NCBI RefSeq assembly: GCF_032337135.1 | Contig: NZ_JAVXZZ010000003.1 | Coordinates: 310,001 to 374,000, forward strand | From: Allorhodoferax sp032337135 | Lineage (GTDB): Bacteria > Pseudomonadota > Gammaproteobacteria > Burkholderiales > Burkholderiaceae_C | Reading direction: 5' to 3' | Length of the DNA: 64,000 nucleotides | The notes under the pieces: generated by a model | What the model was told of the DNA's origin: nothing | Database searches by the model: none | What the model saw: the letters and a program-made list of their open reading frames with translations, nothing else | Position numbers and translations under genes: made by a program | Shown: positions 60,966-64,000 of the stretch, in pieces | How positions within the stretch are numbered: the first letter of the stretch is position 1 | Layout of the letters: each line of letters begins with the position of its first letter

Positions 60966-62219
60966 TCAGCTCACTTTCGATGCCACCGCGCCCACGTCGC
61001 GCAGCAGGTTTTCGGCAATCGGGCCGCTGCGCCGGGTCTGGGCTTCGCGCTGCAGTTGGCGGTTCACCATGCCCCAGTCCAGGTCGAGGAAGGTCAGCGG
61101 CTCCAGCGCGTCGGTCATGGCCTGGTGCAGCATGGTGGTGAGGGACGCCTTGGTGATGGCGCGCCCGCCCAGCCCGGCCACCACGGTGTAGCCGTGCAAT
61201 TGCAGGCCCGACAGCGCCATGCGCACATCGGTGCTCACCACGCCGCCCAGACCGACCGAAAAGCTCTTTTCCAGCACCACCACCCGCTTCGCTTTTTGTA
61301 GCGCCTCACGCACAGCGGACAAGGGGAAGGGCCGGAAACTGTGCATGCCCAACACACCCACGGCGTGCCCGGCGTCACGCAGCTCGTCCACGGTGTCTTG
61401 CAGCGTTCCGAGCACCGAGCCCAGTGCCACCACGATGGTCTCTGCATCCTCGCAGCGGTAGCCGCGCACCAGCCCACCCGAGTCGCGCCCAAAGCGTTCC
61501 TTGAACTCGGCGGCAATGCGGGGAATGGCGTCCAGCGCCATCAGCTGCTTGGCGTGCGCCAGGTAGCGCACTTCCATGAAGGCCTCCGGCCCCACCATGG
61601 CACCGATGGACACTGGCTCGGCCGGGTCCAGCACCTGGCGCGGCTCATAGGGGGGCAAAAAGGCATCCACGTCGGCCTGCTCGGGAATGTCGATACGCTC
61701 GTAGGCGTGGGTCAGGATAAAGCCGTCCATGCACACCATGACGGGCATGGACAACTCTTCGGCCAGCTTGAAGGCCTGGATGTGCAGGTCGACCGCTTCC
61801 TGGTTGCTCTGGGCAAACAGTTGGATCCAGCCGCAGTCGCGCTGGCTCATGGAGTCCGAGTGGTCGTTCCAGATGTTGATGGGCGCGCCAATGGCGCGGT
61901 TGGCCACCGTCATGACGATGGGCAGGCCCAGCCCCGAAGCGTTGTACACGGCCTCGGCCATGAACAGCAGCCCCTGGCTGGCCGTGGCCGTGTAGGTGCG
62001 GGCCCCCGCGGCGCTGGAGCCGATGGCCACGCTCATGGCGCTGAATTCGCTCTCCACGTTGATGAACTCGCAGGGCTGCAGGCTGCCGTTCTTCACCAGC
62101 TCGCCCAGGCCTTCGACGATGTGGGTCTGCGGCGAGATGGGGTAGGCACAGATGACTTCGGGGCGGCACAGCGCCACCGCCTCGGCCACGGCATGGGAGC
62201 CTTCGGTTTGCTTAAGCAT
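60966..62219 (-). CDS. 2-oxoacid:acceptor oxidoreductase, alpha subunit
   Basis: This 417-residue PorA-type subunit contains the pyrimidine-binding transketolase-like domain (CAYPISPQTHIVEGLGELV, then FINVESEFSAMSVAIGSSAAG with the catalytic Glu) and a C-terminal transketolase-like domain (VVVLEKSFSVGLGG). Its stop lies 3 bp from the beta start and its ATG overlaps the gamma stop. The sequence is of the pyruvate/phenylglyoxylate type rather than the long fused pyruvate:flavodoxin type. Confidence 0.9.
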   Translation of the reverse strand: MLKQTEGSHAVAEAVALCRPEVICAYPISPQTHIVEGLGELVKNGSLQPCEFINVESEFSAMSVAIGSSAAGARTYTATASQGLLFMAEAVYNASGLGLPIVMTVANRAIGAPINIWNDHSDSMSQRDCGWIQLFAQSNQEAVDLHIQAFKLAEELSMPVMVCMDGFILTHAYERIDIPEQADVDAFLPPYEPRQVLDPAEPVSIGAMVGPEAFMEVRYLAHAKQLMALDAIPRIAAEFKERFGRDSGGLVRGYRCEDAETIVVALGSVLGTLQDTVDELRDAGHAVGVLGMHSFRPFPLSAVREALQKAKRVVVLEKSFSVGLGGVVSTDVRMALSGLQLHGYTVVAGLGGRAITKASLTTMLHQAMTDALEPLTFLDLDWGMVNRQLQREAQTRRSGPIAENLLRDVGAVASKVS

Positions 62220-62805
62220 GCTGCTCTCCCATTTTTAGCTCCTCCAGCTCGCGTTGGATGTAGGCAAAGGCTTCGGCGGCGGCGGCGATGTTTCCATCGG
62301 CCACCTTGCCCGTGAACTTGTCGCGGATGGCATGGGACACGGCTTCCAGCGCAATCAGGCCCGACAGCGCAGCAAATCCCCCCAGCAGCACGGCATTGGG
62401 CAGCGGGCGGCCCAGGTGTTTCAGGGCGATTTCAGTGGCGGGCACGGTGGTGAGACGCTCGTGGCGGTATTTCGCCTCGATGTCAGCCAGGCCCAGTTCA
62501 TGGAAAGTCTTCTTGCTGTTGATGAGCACAAAGCCATCGGGTTTCAGACCCTGGAACACGTCCACCTGGTGCAGCAGCGTGGGGTCCTGCACGATGAGCA
62601 CGTCGGGTGCCACGATGGGTTCGCGCAGGCGGATGGGCCGGTCATCGATGCGGCAGTAGGCGATGACCGGTGCGCCGGTACGCTCGGAGCCAAAGCTGGG
62701 AAACGCCTGGGCGTGGCGGCCCTGCTCAAAGGCCGCGATGGACAGCATCTCGGCGGCGGTTACCACCCCTTGGCCACCGCGCCCATGGATTCGAATTTGC
62801 AGCAT
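62212..62805 (-). CDS. 2-oxoacid:acceptor oxidoreductase, gamma subunit
   Basis: This 197-residue PorG-type subunit has the CoA-binding or transfer domain typical of the family (IRIHGRGGQGVVTAAEMLS at the N-terminus, GSERTGAPVIAYCRID). It is the first gene of the operon; GGAGGG precedes the ATG closely. There is no separate delta ferredoxin gene, since that domain is fused to the FAD subunit. Confidence 0.9.
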   Translation of the reverse strand: MLQIRIHGRGGQGVVTAAEMLSIAAFEQGRHAQAFPSFGSERTGAPVIAYCRIDDRPIRLREPIVAPDVLIVQDPTLLHQVDVFQGLKPDGFVLINSKKTFHELGLADIEAKYRHERLTTVPATEIALKHLGRPLPNAVLLGGFAALSGLIALEAVSHAIRDKFTGKVADGNIAAAAEAFAYIQRELEELKMGEQHA

Positions 62806-62863
62806 AAACCCTCCGTGAAGGGTTCATTCTGGAAACTCTGTGGCAGTGGGATCTTGCGTCAGA

Positions 62864-63007
62864 TCAAGTTTCTGCGGGATAGGCGATGGGGAACAGCGCG
62901 TCGTCCTCCCAGCCGGGGGCGGGGGCAGTGTCCAGCCCCAGGCAGATCCAGCCGTCGTCAAACAGCTGGTCGAGCAGATGCTGCAGTCTGAACCATTTCC
63001 ACAGCAT
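62864..63007 (-). CDS. Small acidic protein, 47 residues
   Basis: The open frame starts MLWKWFRLQHLLDQ and ends LFPIAYPAET. The protein is Trp-rich and acidic in its second half, with no membrane helix. GGGGG stands just before the ATG, which lies 3 bp after the stop of the upstream 42-residue gene, so the two look like a tiny operon. I know no homologue. It could be a chance frame, but the packing and composition favour a gene. Confidence 0.5.
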   Translation of the reverse strand: MLWKWFRLQHLLDQLFDDGWICLGLDTAPAPGWEDDALFPIAYPAET

Positions 63008-63010
63008 GGC

Positions 63011-63139
63011 TTACCCCCGCGGCAGGCTGCGCTGGCGGGTCCAGCGGGCGCGTTGCAGGGCCCACAACTCCAGACTGCCCATGACCATGGCCAGGGTCAG
63101 TGTGGCGAGGCGGGTCGCGGTGTAGCTCCACCAGTTCAT
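63011..63139 (-). CDS. Small single-helix membrane protein, 42 residues
   Basis: The sequence begins MNWWSYTATRL and continues with a hydrophobic helix (about residues 10-28, RLATLTLAMVMGSLELWAL), ending in a basic tail with six Arg. AAAGGA lies about 6 nt before the ATG, an excellent Shine-Dalgarno sequence. Orientation would place the Arg-rich tail in the cytoplasm. It is transcribed ahead of the 47-residue gene and is divergent from the M14 peptidase gene. Function unknown. Confidence 0.55.
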   Translation of the reverse strand: MNWWSYTATRLATLTLAMVMGSLELWALQRARWTRQRSLPRG

Positions 63140-63300
63140 GTACGGTCCTTTCATGCAGACGCTGCGGTCTGTGGGGCCAGCGTAGTCGTCTTGTGTGACA
63201 ACGCCGTGTCAATGCGGCCAGTGCACCACATGCGCAGAAAAGGGCTCGCAAGGGCCGTGTGGGCTGTCTACAGTCGGGTCGCCAAAGGAGTGGGGGACGT

Positions 63301-64000
63301 ATGGAACTGGCAGAGATGCAGGCGCTGGAGCGCGTGTTGGAGTTGGGGCAGCAGCATCTGCAGGTGCAATGCCTGCGTCGCGTGGACGACGGTACGGGGC
63401 AAACCTATCCCCTGTATGGCATAGCACTCGGCAGCACCGACCCCGAAGCGCCCGCCGCGGGCTACTTCGGCGGTGTGCATGGACTGGAGCGCATCGGTGC
63501 CGAAGTCGTGATTTCGTTCCTGCACACCATCGTGATGCGCTTGCAGTGGGACTCGTCCTTGCATCGCCAACTGGAGCACGTGCGCCTGCTGTTCATGCCC
63601 ATCGTCAACCCGGGTGGTATGGCATTGGGCACACGCGCCAATCCCCGCGGCGTCGACCTCATGCGCAACGCGCCGGTGCAAGCCGTGGCAGATGTGCCGT
63701 GGCTGCTGGGCGGTCAACTTCGCAGCCCTTACCTGCCCTGGTACCGAGGGGAGCCAGGGGCACCGATGGAGGCGGAAAACCAGGTTTTGTGCGAGTGGGT
63801 GGCGCGGGAAATGCTGTCGCGCCCGTTCAGCGTGGCCCTGGATTGCCACTCGGGCTTCGGCATGCGCGACCGCATCTGGTTTCCCTTTGCCCACACCCGG
63901 CAACCCATGGCGCACCTCGCGGAAATGGTGGCACTGCGCAACGTGTTTTTCCAGACCTACAGCCACCACCAATACATCTTCGAACCCCAAAGCCTGCAGT
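63301..64000 (+). CDS. M14-family zinc peptidase/succinylglutamate desuccinylase-like (partial)
   Basis: The gene runs off the window after 233 residues. GGVHGLERIG gives the H-x2-E zinc ligands and LDCHSGFGMRD the third His. IVNPGGMALGTRANPRGVDLMRN matches the arginine-containing substrate site of M14 carboxypeptidases. There is no signal peptide, so it is probably cytoplasmic. AAAGGAG lies 9 nt before the ATG at 63301. The likely substrate is a peptide or acylated amino acid; specificity cannot be judged from the fragment. Confidence 0.85.
   Translation, partial: MELAEMQALERVLELGQQHLQVQCLRRVDDGTGQTYPLYGIALGSTDPEAPAAGYFGGVHGLERIGAEVVISFLHTIVMRLQWDSSLHRQLEHVRLLFMPIVNPGGMALGTRANPRGVDLMRNAPVQAVADVPWLLGGQLRSPYLPWYRGEPGAPMEAENQVLCEWVAREMLSRPFSVALDCHSGFGMRDRIWFPFAHTRQPMAHLAEMVALRNVFFQTYSHHQYIFEPQSLQ

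Overview
The window is GC-rich, densely coded chromosomal DNA that fits a betaproteobacterium of the order Burkholderiales, most likely family Comamonadaceae. The pointers are an EF-P with Arg at position 32 beside its rhamnosyltransferase EarP, the surE-pcm-nlpD-rpoS block, carA-lysE-carB, and a short dispersed repeat that I recall as typical of comamonad genomes. The family assignment is inference. I see no insertion sequence, prophage, plasmid gene, CRISPR array or rRNA. Almost all genes are core or metabolic.

Layout. 1-8.6 kb: an MFS tail, a small acidic protein, a nitronate monooxygenase-like flavoprotein, an Lrp/AsnC regulator divergent from phhB-phhA (phenylalanine hydroxylation), a thiamine-diphosphate enzyme, rmuC and a second MFS transporter. 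8.6-13.2 kb (minus strand): AMP/thymidine phosphorylase type 2, a PRPP synthetase homologue and a LOG-family phosphoribohydrolase, tightly packed, followed by an HDOD/degenerate-EAL protein. The first three could form a nucleotide-to-PRPP salvage route. 13.3-17.8 kb: efp and earP, then uvrC and pgsA. 17.9-21.3 kb: HU, tRNA-Val, ppiD, tRNA-His and an HD-GYP protein. 21.3-26 kb: a quinone reductase-like enzyme and surE-pcm-nlpD-rpoS. 26-29.2 kb: an acyl-CoA dehydrogenase, a kinase-like phosphotransferase and a Crp/Fnr regulator.

29.4-38.5 kb: a FimV-like protein, a 2-hydroxyacid dehydrogenase, lexA with a small downstream gene, an asparaginase sharing the lexA SOS boxes, an O-antigen-ligase/PglL-like membrane protein, a periplasmic binding protein, a small DUF1127-like gene and a LysR regulator. 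38.6-50.5 kb: carA-lysE-carB, greA, yhbY, rlmE, ftsH, folP, glmM and a GNAT gene. 50.6-58.3 kb: a NorE/NorF-like membrane cluster, an AhpD-like protein, an unusual ATP-grasp-like protein, a SulP transporter and a large hybrid histidine kinase. 58.3-62.8 kb: a four-gene 2-oxoacid oxidoreductase with an FAD/NAD(P) and ferredoxin subunit. 62.8-64 kb: two very small overlooked genes and a truncated M14-type metallopeptidase.

Two patterns cut across the window. First, at least six genes have a -10-like hexamer exactly 6 nt upstream of the start codon, so transcription would begin on the A of ATG; this predicts leaderless mRNAs. Second, a collinear repeat of about 50 bp occurs at least four times, twice between genes and twice inside coding sequence (rpoS and earP).
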